Assembly: GCA_910592005.1 (NCBI GenBank)
Contig: CAJVPP010002386.1
Span: 1-15,054, forward strand
Origin: Funneliformis mosseae
Taxonomy: Eukaryota; Glomeromycota; Glomeromycetes; Glomerales; Glomeraceae
Direction: 5' to 3'
DNA: 15,054 bases
Numbering within the stretch: position 1 is the stretch's first letter; each line of letters begins with the position of its first letter. The notes below the pieces were generated by a model, which worked only from the letters and a program-made list of their open reading frames with translations, made no database searches and had not been told where the DNA came from. Shown in pieces: positions 1 to 10,564 of the stretch. A program made the position numbers and the translations under genes.

Positions 1-58
1 ATCCTGATCATCTCATAAATAAATTATAATAAGGTTGTGATAATCATAATAAAATCTA

Positions 59-127
59 ATTGGTTAAGTGATATAAATGATGTATTTTGATTGGTTAAGT
101 GATAAGATTAATATTGATTAAACCAAT
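59..127. repeat. 15-bp direct repeat plus inverted copy of its core
   Basis: The word ATTGGTTAAGTGATA occurs identically at 59-73 and 90-104 (31-bp period). An inverted core, AAACCAATT, follows at 119-127. It lies about 150 bp upstream of the first ATG of the gene relic that follows, so it could be an old promoter element or the eroded end of a mobile element. I cannot tell which. The rest of 1-279 is AT-rich with no other recognisable structure. Confidence 0.45.
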
Positions 128-279
128 TAAACGACTTTGAAAAGAACAAAACTTGAGACGTGAATTCATGGTAAATTCATTAATGTTAACGAATGGTAAT
201 AAACAAAAATTGGTAAAATAATTATGATTCTATTTTTTTGTGAAATATAAAATGTAGAAATATTATTATTTTATCAAAA

Positions 280-2746
280 ATGGCCGAAAACTCCTCCACT
301 TCATTTGAGCATAACTTTCCAACTAGTTCTCTTATTCAAGCATCACGGCAAATAGGTGGAAAAGTTCATCGCAAATCATATAATATAATATCTTTGGGAT
401 ATTATCCACGGAATACATGTTTTACAAAAAAAAACAAAAAAGGAATTAAATATAAAATTCCAAATAAATACAAAGTAAAAACAAATCAATCGGGTTATGA
501 TATCATTTCGAAACGAACTATCAAAAAAATTCTCAAATATTATTTCAAATTACTTGGACTAATAAAGATGGTGTTGAACGAATAGTTAAAAGTATTAAAT
601 CAGCAAGTCATGTTGCAAACATTATTAGTGGAGGTAAGGTTATTTATTTATTATAATCTATTATATGATATATATAATATATATTAATTATATTTTATTA
701 TACAATAGGATATAAAATGCAATAATACTCAAGTACTTCAAGTACTTACTGGTACTTCAATATCTGGTGTTCATCTTTTTGGATTTGACTTGATTTTTTA
801 GAAAATCAACGCGCAATTAATATTCCTAATGATCGTAAACGCCCATTTACTGATATTGGGATTGCTCAACAAAATAAACGACTTATTATTTTTGGAACTG
901 ATCTTCAACAAAATATTGAACCACTTATTATTTAAACACAAATTAATTTCATCAACAACACATCAATCAATAGCAATTTTACGAATTGTTGAACTGGAAA
1001 TTAATAGGAAAATTGTTATATTTGATTTCTAACAAGCTTTAGAGTTAGATAATAAAATTAAACTGAATGCAATTGTGATGAAGCATTAATTTCTCGAGAT
1101 GATTATCGTAGACTTGCAAAAGTAAATCCACAAATGGAGCGTGAATATGTAATTTCAGAAAGAAAAACCATAATCAATAATAAAATGAAACAACAAATAC
1201 TAATTTTAACTTTTAAAATTGATAAATTTATAGAAAGTCAACCTTTAATTTGTGATTCTATAGAAGAGATAGTTATTAATGCAAAGGATATTAATAATGG
1301 CGCATATAGATCAATTACTAATATACTTAAAATATTAGTTCCTATTTGGATAAAATCAACTCCATCAGTTATAACATCTGGTGATACTCTTTTTCTTAAA
1401 TTAGGTGGTGATGGAAGAAATATAGAAAGAAATCAAAATCATGTTATGTCAACTATTTGTCTTTTAAATGAAAAAGATGAAATATTAAAACCTGATCATC
1501 AATATAGGTTAATTTTATAAAATTTTAATTATGTATTAATTGAATTATAATGATAATATTTAGTATTTGTTTATATATTAGAAAAGAAAACTATAAATCA
1601 ATAGAAATAGCAATGAATTTTTTTACACATGAATTAATTAATTTACAAACAAATGGGTTTACATATAATCATATTACATGGATTGTTAAATTTTTATTTT
1701 AGGAGATTGGAAATATATGGCTACTATATTGGGTAAAAATGCAGCCAATTCTAAATATTTTTATTTATTTTGTGAATGTGATAAAGAACACAGATATGAT
1801 ATGAATAAAACATGGCTTAATGGTGAAAATAAAAAAGGTAAAAATTTATATAATTTTATTTAATATAATATAATTTTATTAATTTAATTTTATTTATAGG
1901 TCAAAAAAATTCCATCATTATTATCAAAGATTAAAATACAAAATTGGATTCCTGATGAATTACATACTTTATTACGAATTGCAAATATTCTTTTAGAATG
2001 TTTTTTTAATGAAATTATTATAAAGAAAAATTTTCAAAATGAAATTTTAAATATAATTAAACAGACTATGAAGAATATTAAAGTACACTTTGAATTTTTT
2101 ACACCAAAAATTTCAAATGGAAAGTGGACTTGGAAATCATTAATGGGTCTAGTAAAAAAAATAATTCTAGAAAAATTTCTAGTTAGTGCATTTATTTCAA
2201 AAAGCAAGGACAAAGAATTAAAGAATATGATGTAAATTTTATAGATTATTTTGTATAATGAGAAAAGAACATTATACATTTGATAAAATTGATAAATTTG
2301 AAAGAAATGCTAAAAATTGAATTAGACTTTTTTGTCGTCCAACAATCTTTCAGAAAAAACAAATAATTCAAGAAAGTATTTATTATATTACAGATATTAT
2401 ACTATATATTCATATTTTTGCATAGCATATACCTAAATTTATATGTGATTTAAAATAATGCAATCATTAAGACATTTTAAAACTTCTAGTCTTAAAAAAA
2501 AAAATCATAAACTGGTAATATATATTAAATGATTTTTTTTAAAATAAATCAATTTATTAAATATTTTTATATTTATAGATAAAATTATTTTTTGATAATA
2601 CTGTAATGAATGGAGGTAATCTTAACCAACCAGTAGTTTATAATATTATTATTTATAAAACATGATAATTGTATTATCTAATTTATAATACACCTATTGC
2701 TTTTCAAAAAATTCATGTTATTAATAATGAAAATAAAAATATATAA
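280..2746 (+). pseudogene. Relic of a multi-exon gene, uncharacterised GGDGRN/PDELH family expanded in Glomeromycotina
   Basis: The function of this family is unknown to me. I recognise it only as a protein type repeated many times in Rhizophagus-like genomes. The relic starts at an ATG in a good context (AAAATGG, 280) with MAENSSTSFEHNFPTSSLIQ and reads to about 523, where a run of seven A shifts the frame to FQITWTNKDGVERIVKS. GT-AG intron-like gaps fit at 634-708, 1508-1563, 1838-1899 and about 2516-2578; spliced across them, the reading makes sense (for example ISGG-YKMQ and DHQY-SICLYIRKENY). Conserved-looking blocks in order: TGTSISGVHLFGFDL (about 750-795), RKRPFTDIGIAQQNKRL (about 834-885), EALISRDDYRRLAKVNPQME (about 1077-1138), KLGGDGRN...NHVMSTICLLNEKDEILKPD (about 1398-1500), GDWKYMATILGKNAANSKYF with CEC (about 1704-1785), NWIPDELHTLLRIANILLEC (about 1940-2000), KVHFEFFTPKISNGKWTWKS (about 2080-2140), RLFCRPTIFQK (about 2319-2350), and DNTVMNGGNLNQPVVYNI near the end, with a stop at 2744-2746. 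There are at least six frameshifts, plus stops at 1030, about 2317 (TGA in place of an expected Trp), about 2424 and about 2667, so it is dead. The spliced length would be about 700-750 residues. It could be a host-expanded family or a domesticated transposase. Confidence 0.72.
1074..1520 (+). other. Longest open stretch of the GGDGRN-family relic
   Basis: This is the best preserved part of the relic at 280-2746. It is open from the block CDEALISRDDYRRLAKVNPQ through the ATG at 1134 to a TAA at 1518-1520. It is not a separate gene. The reading before the ATG is already family-like, and the last codons (RLIL) are intron read-through, because the exon appears to end at 1507 before GTTAAT. It holds the KLGGDGRN motif, whose Asp is a candidate functional acid. 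Confidence 0.6.
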
Positions 2747-4149
2747 TAAAAAATAAATCAAATATAATTTATTATTTCATTATTTAATTGATTTATTTTG
2801 TTTAAATATTATATATATTACATTTTAAAAAGTATATAAAGAAGGTTTAAGTAAAATAATATGAAAATATGTATGTTATAAAGTAGGAATAGTAAAAATA
2901 ATAGGGGGTAGGAGTAGGAGTAGAAGTAAAATACATAGAATAATTAAATTCTAATGGTAAACCAAATGTATTATTAGTTTTGGATTGTAAAATTGAATCA
3001 GAACATTTATTTATTAAGCTAATATATAAATAAATTATAAATATAAGTAATATATTAAAAAATATCAAATATTTATTTATTTTCTCTTACTATTCAATAA
3101 AATTGCCTAAAATAATATAAAATTTATCCATAAGAGTCTCACATAAAAATTTACAAGGATTTTATTGCAATTTATTTTTATATCATAAAAGTTTGATTTT
3201 ATGTTATTCATTTATATTATTTAAGCAAATATAACCTCTTGTTCGTCTATTATTATAATTCTTGGTATTTTAATTAAAATTATTTAAAAGTAAACCCAGT
3301 TTTTGCTCACCTTCTACTTCTTTAAAGTAGCATTGATCTTTTTGTTACAAAGAATTATAATTAAATGTTATTTCATTTTTAAACAGATATACAAAAATAT
3401 GTACAGGAAAATCTATATGAATGTAATAGTGACCTATACTTATTCAATTAAATCCTAGTCATTTATTAATAAGAAAAATAATTTCATCTTAGTATTTGTT
3501 AAATTCTATATTAAATTTAGTTAGAAATATGTTATAGTGTAATATTATTTTATTATTATGATGAGAAGTATGTATATGTATCTAAATGGTTTTTTTAATA
3601 CATAAGTAGTTGAATAAAATGAACATAAAAATGGTTTAGCTCTTGGCATTTGGATTAAAAGATAAAGTTGTGTGTTATCAATTATCTAATTATTAATTAT
3701 TAAATAGTATATATGAATTGGATACAGATCATTAAATCATAATAATTCAAATGTCACATGTAATATAAATAAAGTAAACGATATTCACTTATACGTTTGA
3801 TACTATCTGATATCTGAAATTATAATTAATGTAACTTTGACTAAGAATATTTCTAACTAAAATAAGTTAATTCAATAAATTAAAAATGTAATACTATTTA
3901 TCTAAAATAGTTTAACTGTAATTTATTTATTTATTTATTTTTTTTGAATTTTAAATTTTAATTATTGTATATTTAGATAATTTAAATAATTTATTTTTTA
4001 AAGAAAATTTACAATGTGATAATATAATATATTAAAAAAGAGGTTTTTGTAAAATTGGATCAACAATCCAATATATTTTTACCTGAATAAGAATATTCTT
4101 TTCAACTTAATACAAAAAAAATAAAGTGAAAAATCAAAATCTATAATAT
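2747..4149. other. AT-rich DNA without a recognisable gene
   Basis: I see no gene here. There is a G-rich trinucleotide-like patch at 2904-2927 (GGGGGTAGGAGTAGGAG), the only G-rich strand segment in the area, and an ATTT run at about 3921-3945. Two short protein-like readings appear, about 3630-3660 on the + strand (NGLALGIWIKR) and about 3210-3350 on the - strand (KLGLLLNNFN, NNRRTRGYI). They may be scraps of older coding sequence but match nothing I can name. Confidence 0.5.
2904..2927. repeat. G-rich (TAGGAG) microsatellite patch
   Basis: A run of five G is followed by repeated GTAGGA units. It stands out in this very AT-rich background. Read on the - strand it gives a Ser-Thr-Pro-Thr-Pro-Thr-Pro string within a short open stretch (2847-3068), which I judge to be chance. 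Confidence 0.6.
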
Positions 4150-6740
4150 AAGAGAATACATATTAAACAAGATCAATAAATTTCAAAAGAATATTATAAT
4201 GCTACTTGTGCTTATTGTAAAAAATATTGGTATAAGGAATCACCAAAAATATATAAAGAGCATTTAGTAAAATTTATGTTCAGAAGTATTAACTGAAGTT
4301 TGAGACTTTTTTCTTAATTATTTAGCAGCTCATATTATTGAAGATGAATCAATAATAAAAAAATGAAAACTTAACAATCAAGAATATATAAATTCAACCA
4401 AAGAATACTTAACTAAAAGTTTCAGATTTTATAAAAAGCATAAGATTAATTGAAGAAAAAATTAAAGAAATTAATCATGCATTTATTAAAACATTTATAA
4501 AAAACCCTTTTTTTATTGAATTTCTTAAAACATTATGACCAGTATATACTCTATCTTCAAGAAAACTCTTTAAGTCAGCTTTTAGCTCAGAAAATAGTAC
4601 TAATTAATTAGCGAATTATTAAAAATTAAAAAATTAAGAAAACTTAACTCTATGTAAGTTATTTAAAAAATTATAAATATTATATTTAATAAATAGATAT
4701 TTATATTTTTAAATTTTTTTGAAATATATAGTTTGTGATAGTTATAGAGGATGGAACCAGCCAAAAATTCTTTAATCAGTTAATAACTGGTTAAAATATT
4801 TGTTAACCAGTTAATTAACCGGTTAAAATTAACTTTGGCCAGTATTATAAATTTGGTCAGAGTTAGACAATATTTTGTCAATCATAAAAATCTTAATTCT
4901 GGCCAGAAATTGAATTTCAGCCAGATTTAAATTCATCTATTTTAACCGATTAAAAAAAATCTTTAATTGGTTAACATGTTAACTGTTTTAACCGGTTAAT
5001 TAACTGGTTAAAAATTAACCAGTTTCAACCTCTAGATAGTTGAACTAATCCAATGGATGAATCAATCTGAAATTTTATAATTCTTACTTCTGATCATCAT
5101 GAATATCTTTTATCTCTGAAATATAACTAATAGCAATTATACAAAAGTACTTTTAGCTAAAGAAATAGAATGTGAAATTAATACTATTGAAGTAAATAAG
5201 TTTGCTGCTATTTTTACTGATACTAGATCTAATATTCAAGTAGTTTAAACTATAATAATTTCAAATATATATATATTTTAAATATAAGATGTATTGCTTA
5301 TGCAATAAATCTTATTTCAAAAGATATATATCAAATACCTTTTGTAGATAGAATATTAAAACATTGTAATACTTTGATTTTTTATTTCAAATCTAGTCAT
5401 CAAATTGGTAAAATAAAAAATTTATATAATTTAATTAAATATTTAAATTTTATTAATATAATATTTAATTATTATATAGGTTAATTATTAAAGGATATAT
5501 TAGCTAAAATTAATATTGAAGGTGATAATTTAAAGTAATAGATTACTACTCATTAGCATATTATATATGATTTTATTACATCAGTTTTAAGACATAAAAT
5601 TCCTTTAAAAACAGTAAGTATTTATATATTATAAATTATATAAATTAAATATTTAACATATTAATTATATTAAATATTATAATTTTTAAATATAATATAA
5701 TCATGTAGATTTACTTTCATTAGCTTCATTAGGTATTTAAAAAGTTGTATCTTTTTTGATGATATACAAGTGTTATCACTTACTTTACATTCAATTAAAA
5801 ATTAATTGCTATTTTAGAATCTCAACTTATTCATTATCAGATTGTTTTATTAGATTAATTCGATTAGGTATTACTATTAAAAATCTTTCTAATGAAGATC
5901 ATCATGAATTCTGATGTCAATCAATTGAAGTTTTTAATAAACGATTTGCTGAATTTAAGGATAATACTTATTTAGTGTTTTTTTTTATATTCAGATTATA
6001 AAGGTATGTTATAATAATTTATTATTTATATATAACTTTATTTTTAATAATATATTAATATTTAATTATAAAAATAGATTTACTTATAAAGTTTTTTGTG
6101 AAATCCTATTTACTGCAGATGATATTTATGAAAATGAGTAATTACCTAAAAATAAGAAGAATTAATAACTTAAATATATACTTATGCAAAAGATAAACTT
6201 CTTTTAATATTTCTTTTTATGATTATGAAAATCCTCAAATTTAGTAATTATCAATTAAGTTTATTTTAATAGAAATAAAGTTTAAATATATTAGTTTGCA
6301 TTAAAACTTTTTGCAATTACTTTTTATATTACAGGATATAAAAAAATATAGTCAAAGCTTAGATGTAATATGAAAAATAATGAGCTTATCTTTCTTTACA
6401 CAAATTTGAAAATATGCAAAAATTAGCTGCTTTTTATCTTTTTAATGTAAAAAAAGAATTGAATTATTATGGAGTTAGTAAAATAATAGCAGAATTACAA
6501 AAGATAATACAAGATGCTAAGGTATTAAAGTTGATGATTATGAATTTTTATAAGAAGCAGAAGATTTTGAAAATAAGCAATTTAATTAATTAAAAGTTTA
6601 GTAAATTTAGATGCAGAAGAAATTATATTAAGTCTAAATAATATAATGAAAGAAAATATAGATAATAATAATATTCATAATATTAGTAGTAATAGTAATA
6701 CTGTAGATAATATAAATGAAATTTAGATCTAAAAATTATT
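4150..6740 (+). pseudogene. hAT-family transposase relic with BED zinc finger, introns and a MITE insertion
   Basis: hAT transposases excise and reinsert their element by cut-and-paste, making 8-bp target duplications. The motif order matches the family. A BED-type finger start (ATCAYCKKYWYKESPKIYKE, from 4198) is followed by INHAFIKTFIKNPFFIEFLK with PVYTLSSRK (about 4470-4575). The first catalytic Asp motif, V-C-D-S-(W)-T-N, is split by MITE-A and continues after it as ILTSDHHEYL. The second Asp is in FAAIFTDTRSN (GAT at 5219-5221). Then come NIRCIAYAINLISKDI (5281-5328, His to Tyr in the usual CIAHA), HCNTLIFYFKSSHQ, SDCFIRLIRLGITIKNLSNE (about 5838-5897), EVFNKRFAEFKDNTYLV and the C-terminal KLAAFYLFNVKKELNYYGVS (about 6421-6480). 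The Glu of the catalytic triad is not recognisable. GT-AG intron-like gaps fit at 4654-4731, 5408-5479, 5614-5708 and 6004-6077. Many stops and frameshifts show it is dead. I could not find its own terminal inverted repeats. Confidence 0.85.
4745..5034. mobile_element. MITE-A, hAT-type, 290 bp, with 8-bp target duplication
   Basis: The ends are TAGAGGATGGAACCAG (left) and, on the other strand, TAGAGGTTGAAACTGG (right). They fit the hAT end pattern YARNG. Flanking 8-mers are GATAGTTA (4737-4744) and GATAGTTG (5035-5042), a target duplication with one difference. A perfect 26-bp inverted repeat lies inside, at 4803-4828 and 4986-5011, built from AACCAGTT, AACCGGTT and TTAATTAA words. The middle (about 4835-4925) carries GGCCAG/TTTGGTCAG words. 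It has no coding capacity. It sits in the first catalytic motif of the hAT relic; removing it with one 8-mer gives back V-C-D-S-stop-T-N-P, where TGA replaces the expected Trp codon. Confidence 0.86.
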
Positions 6741-8459
6741 GAATAATATATAGATAATTAATGATTTGTTTTAATATTAAATAAATAATTATATAAATAA
6801 ATCGTTTAAATTTTACTTTTAAATATTTTTATTTATAAAATGTTAAATATTTTATTATTTATAAATTTCAGATATATGAATTAATTTCAGATAAGATATT
6901 GAAATATCAAATAGGTTTTAGAATTTCAGAATATTAAAAAATTACACTATTAGATGAAAGTTATTTCAAATAGTTTTAGTTTTAGATATAGGTAAAAAAT
7001 ATCAGTTTCACTTACATCATTAATATCACGTTAATGTTAATTAAATAAATCTTATATATTCACACTTTTACTTTAACTTAAAATACAAATTTTTAACTTT
7101 TTTATTATTATTTTTTTTACTCAAAATATTTAATAAGATATTTATTATATAATCTATATAAATTATTAGTATAGTAAACTCAATATTTATTATATCATTT
7201 TGATCAAAGATAATCTTTAAAAATAGAAATAATAGTATTTACTTGAGAAACTATTTATTTCTCAAGTTAAAGATTAAAAATCAATTCATCATTAAATTTA
7301 AAATACTAAAAAAATGTAAACAAGTCTAATATCATTAAGTTTTATGATTCTATTAGATAATAAGTCAGTTATAATTTAAGTTGTTAATAAATTTACAAAG
7401 CAAATATGAATTATCATAGTTTTGATTTAATTTCTAATATAAATAACTTAACTTATAATTAGATTAATAAATTTAAATAGAATATAATTTAATTAAAATA
7501 TTAGATTTTAAATACAATGCAAAATAATAGTAATCAGAATTGTAAAATTTGCAATAATTCAATAACTTATAATTAAATTGCTTCAAATTTTACTATTTTA
7601 TTGTTAAATATATAAGTATTATATATATAAAATTTTAGCTTTTTATCTTATCTTCTTATTCTGTAATTATCTTTTTAATTAAAATAAAAATATAATTAAA
7701 ATTTTAATATATACTGTATATTTTATATAATTATTTATTTTGTAAATATTTAGTATCCAATAATTTAATTTAAGTAAATTTTTTTATTTATTTTTTTATA
7801 AAAATAATTGTAGCATAAGAAAGCATAATAAAGTATCTAATAGTTCTATTTAAATAAACATTTTTTATTTTTTAAAATTTAATTTAATTAAAACTATAAA
7901 ATAAAAAATAACTTACATAAATAAAGCTCTGAATAGATCAGTTCAATCAAATTACCTGAACTGAGAGAATTAGGTCAGGTCAAACAAAAATCTGATCTGA
8001 TTTAAATTTTTATTTGATCTGACCTGATTGAATCTAACCTAATCTAACCTAATTTGATCAAATTATTTAAAAAATAATATATTATATTTGATTCAATTTA
8101 AAACTTTAATTTATTTTATTATTTTTCTTTTGCTTTTTCTATAAAAAAATTGTATGCAAAATGATATGGAAATTTTTAATTTGATAATTATTACAGTTAT
8201 ATGATTAATTACAGTTGCATGATTAATTATAATTATACTGAAAATCAATTTTCCAATCTTTTTTTAAACTGATTTTTTTTTCTTTTTAACAAAAAAATCA
8301 CTTTTATTTTATTTAACATAATCTTTAAAAAAATAACCTTATTTTTTAAACTTAAATACTTAAACTTATAAACTCTTACTAAATGTAATTTTTTTAATTT
8401 TTGTAAATTTTAATTTTTATATATATTTAATATCTTTTTTTATAAACATTAATATAGAG
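6741..8459. other. AT-rich DNA without a recognisable gene
   Basis: Homopolymer-rich, stop-dense DNA in all frames. The only structured part is 7922-8063, listed separately. The hAT relic trails off with an asparagine- and serine-rich reading (NNNIHNISSNSN, about 6666-6700) just before this stretch. Confidence 0.5.
7922..8063. repeat. Hairpin-rich patch of GGTCAGATC/AGGTTAGATT words, possible end of a third hAT-type MITE
   Basis: It begins TAAAGCTCTGAATAGATC, which resembles the MITE-B end TAGAGTTCTGAACGAGTC. A CAGTTCA/TGAACTG hairpin lies at about 7939-7965. Inverted AGGTCAGGTC/GATCTGACCTGA blocks follow at about 7972-8025, then two copies of AATCTAACCT. No convincing right end or 8-bp duplication is visible, so it may be a truncated element. 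The AATCTAACCT copies are too short to be telomeric. Confidence 0.35.
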
Positions 8460-9211
8460 ATTTCATGACAAATTTTAAGACTTTTTGGTTAAAGTCAATT
8501 ATCTTTCATTTCTAAGTAAAAATTGTTTAGCAGATTCGATACTATTTGTATATAAAATTTTATATTTATTGGATTAATATTTGTGTAGTAATATATGTTT
8601 TTATAACTTATTAATAGTACAAAACTTTTTTTTACTTCACAGAATAATTTAAGCACTTTGATTAAAAACAATTGCCTTTTATCTCTAAGTAAAAGTTATT
8701 TAGCAGATTCAATACTATTTATACTTAATTTTCTATATTAATTGAATTAATATTTGTATAGAAATAATTTTTTTTGTAACTTTATTAAATAAGTCACACT
8801 TTTTTAACTTTACAAGAATATTTGAGCACTTTAATCAAAGTCAATTACCTTTAATCTCTAAGTATAAATTGTTTAGCAGATTCAATACTATTTATACCTA
8901 ATTTTATATATTGATTGAATTAATATTCATGTAGTAATATATATTTTTGTAACTTTATTAACACTACGACACTTTTTTTTAACTTCACAGGATAATTTGA
9001 GTACTTTGGTCAAAGTTAATCACCTTTTATTTCTAAGTAAAAGTTATTCAGCTGATTCAATACTATTTACATCTAATTTCTTATATTGATTGGATTAATA
9101 TTTATATAGAAATAATTTTTTTCTAAATAAATCACACTTTTTTAACTTCACAAATTAATTTGATCACTTTAGTTAAAGTGAACTGCTTACTATATATTAA
9201 GTATAATTTTC
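8460..9211. repeat. Satellite of about 174 bp, four-plus copies in A-B-A-B order (left part)
   Basis: A landmark word TTAGCAGATTC...ATACTATTT recurs with its CAGATTC (CTGATTC in the last copy) at 8531, 8704, 8877 and 9052, so the period is 173-175 bp. Each unit also carries ACTTTGGTTAAAGTCAATTA, CTAAGTAAAA, GATTGGATTAATATTT and CTTTTTTTTAACTTCACAG. Copies 1 and 3 share AAATTGTTTAGC and GTAGTAATATAT; copies 2 and 4 share AAAGTTATT and ATAGAAATAATTTTT plus AAATCACACTTTTTT-like text. This gives a dimeric higher-order period of about 347 bp. Copy 5 is interrupted at 9212 by the Tc1 element and resumes at 11630. Confidence 0.88.
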
Positions 9212-9788
9212 TACAATAGCACTCAAAAGTATTGCATCACTTGAATACAAATTTTAAAATGACATTTTCTTATAATTAAGACGACGTAATGTTATATAAA
9301 TTATTTATTAGACTTATCATAACCAAGTCTATTCAATATATGAAAATCGTTTATAATAATGAAATAAATTTTAAAAAATATTTATTTTTGAATGATTAGG
9401 TAATCCTTTTCTTTTGATCATTTTTTATTAAATTTTTTAAGTATATAAAAAAATCAAAAATCTAACCAACTATATTAAAAACTTTGGTAAATAATTATTT
9501 ACTATTTTGCATAGCTGTTATTAGCTCTAATTACATTATTTTTACGAATTGGCATAATATCAACTAACTTTTACATACATCAGATTCAACTCTACCCAAA
9601 TTTTTTAAATTACATCCCATAACTGATCTTGTATTCTAACAGGTGTTCCAAGCTGCCTTAGATGATGATCTATTTCATTCTAAACGTGTTTTATGAGATT
9701 TAAGTTAGGAGATTGTGCTGGCCAATCAAGAACTTTAATCTCATTATCTTCAAACCATTGCTTTGTAAAATGTGCAATGTGTTTAAGA

Positions 9789-10564
9789 TAGAGTTCTGAA
9801 CGAGTCGAGTTAACTCACGAGTCAGATAAGCTGAGTCAAGTTTAAATCAAGTCAAGTTTATGTTTTTTTGACTTGATGATTTGTGAGTCAAGCCAAATTC
9901 AAGTCAAGTTGAATATTTGACTCGATTCAATTTAAATTTGACTTGATTCGAGTTGACTTGAGTTGACTTGAACGATTTCTTTTATCATTCAAGAAGAATG
10001 ATGATGAATCGTTCAACTTGAATGATTTCTTTTATCATTCAAGAAGAACGATAACTGAATCGTTTGACTTGAATGATTTCTTTTATCATTCAAGAAGAAT
10101 GATGATGAATCATTCGATGAACAATTTCTTTTATCATTCAAGAAGAATGATGACAAATTGTTCGACTTGAACGATTTCTTTTATTATTCAAGAAGAACAA
10201 TGATGAATCGTTCAAATTGAACGATTTCTTTTATCATTCAAGAAGAATGATAATGAATCATTTGACTTGAATGATGACCTAAATCATTTAACTTAAATGA
10301 TAAAAAAAATCATACAAGAAGAATGATAATGAATCGTTCACTCTTTTCCTCCCATCTTTTCATTTTTTTTATTATTTTTTTCAAAATCGAATCAAGTTAA
10401 AATTGAGTCAAGTCAAATTGAATCAACTTTAAAATTTATATAACTCGAATCAAATTAAATTAAAAGATTTTATAAAATAAATTTGACTCAACTTGACTCG
10501 AAAAAAGAGAGTCGAATAGAGTTGATCTTTAAACTCAACTCAACTTGACTCATTCAAAACTCTA
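9789..10564. mobile_element. MITE-B, hAT-type, 776 bp, exact 8-bp target duplication, internal hairpin minisatellite
   Basis: Ends are TAGAGTTCTGAACGAGTCGA (left) and TAGAGTTTTGAATGAGTCAA (right, other strand), fitting hAT YARNG termini. The target duplication GTTTAAGA is exact: 9781-9788 and 10565-10572. Both flanks inside the ends are made of variants of GAGTCAAGTTGA/TGACTTGA (about 9800-9970 and 10385-10560), likely a repeated transposase-binding word. The centre is a 50-bp minisatellite (9971-10341). No coding capacity is seen. Deleting it with one 8-mer joins the Tc1 transposase reading as DND-LKHI-AHFTKQWFEDN without a frame change, so the boundaries are secure. Confidence 0.92.
9971..10341. 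repeat. 50-bp minisatellite of hairpin-forming units, about seven copies
   Basis: Units start at 9971, 10021, 10072, 10120, 10170 and 10220 (lengths 50, 51, 48, 50, 50, 50), with a degenerate last unit at 10270-10341. Each unit reads AACGATTTCTTTT, then an inner hairpin ATCATTC-AAGAA-GAATGAT, then GATG and an outer arm AATCGTT. Outer arms pair perfectly in four of the first six units, with three different arm sequences: AACGATT/AATCGTT in units 1 and 5, AATGATT/AATCATT in unit 3, AACAATTT/AAATTGTT in unit 4. Units 2 and 6 have one mispair each. Confidence 0.9.

Noticed and set aside
2034..2279. A - strand open stretch of 81 codons
   Set aside because: It lies opposite the exon with KVHFEFFTPKISNGKWTWKS on the + strand, which has family-like content. 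The - strand reading is a shadow.
2847..3068. A - strand open stretch of 73 codons with a hydrophobic start and a Thr-Pro run, like a small secreted peptide
   Set aside because: AT-rich DNA readily gives Phe/Ile/Tyr-rich open stretches, and the Thr-Pro run is the G-rich microsatellite read backwards. No supporting signal was seen.
3630..3660. Short protein-like reading NGLALGIWIKR
   Set aside because: It is flanked by stops, and no family could be named or extended from it.
8031..8054. AATCTAACCT repeats resembling telomere DNA
   Set aside because: There are only two units, not the regular fungal hexamer, and they sit within a longer hairpin-rich patch.
9971..10341. CRISPR-like array because of regular 50-bp spacing
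   Set aside because: There are no unique spacers. The whole unit repeats with small changes, it lies inside a MITE, and the setting is eukaryotic.
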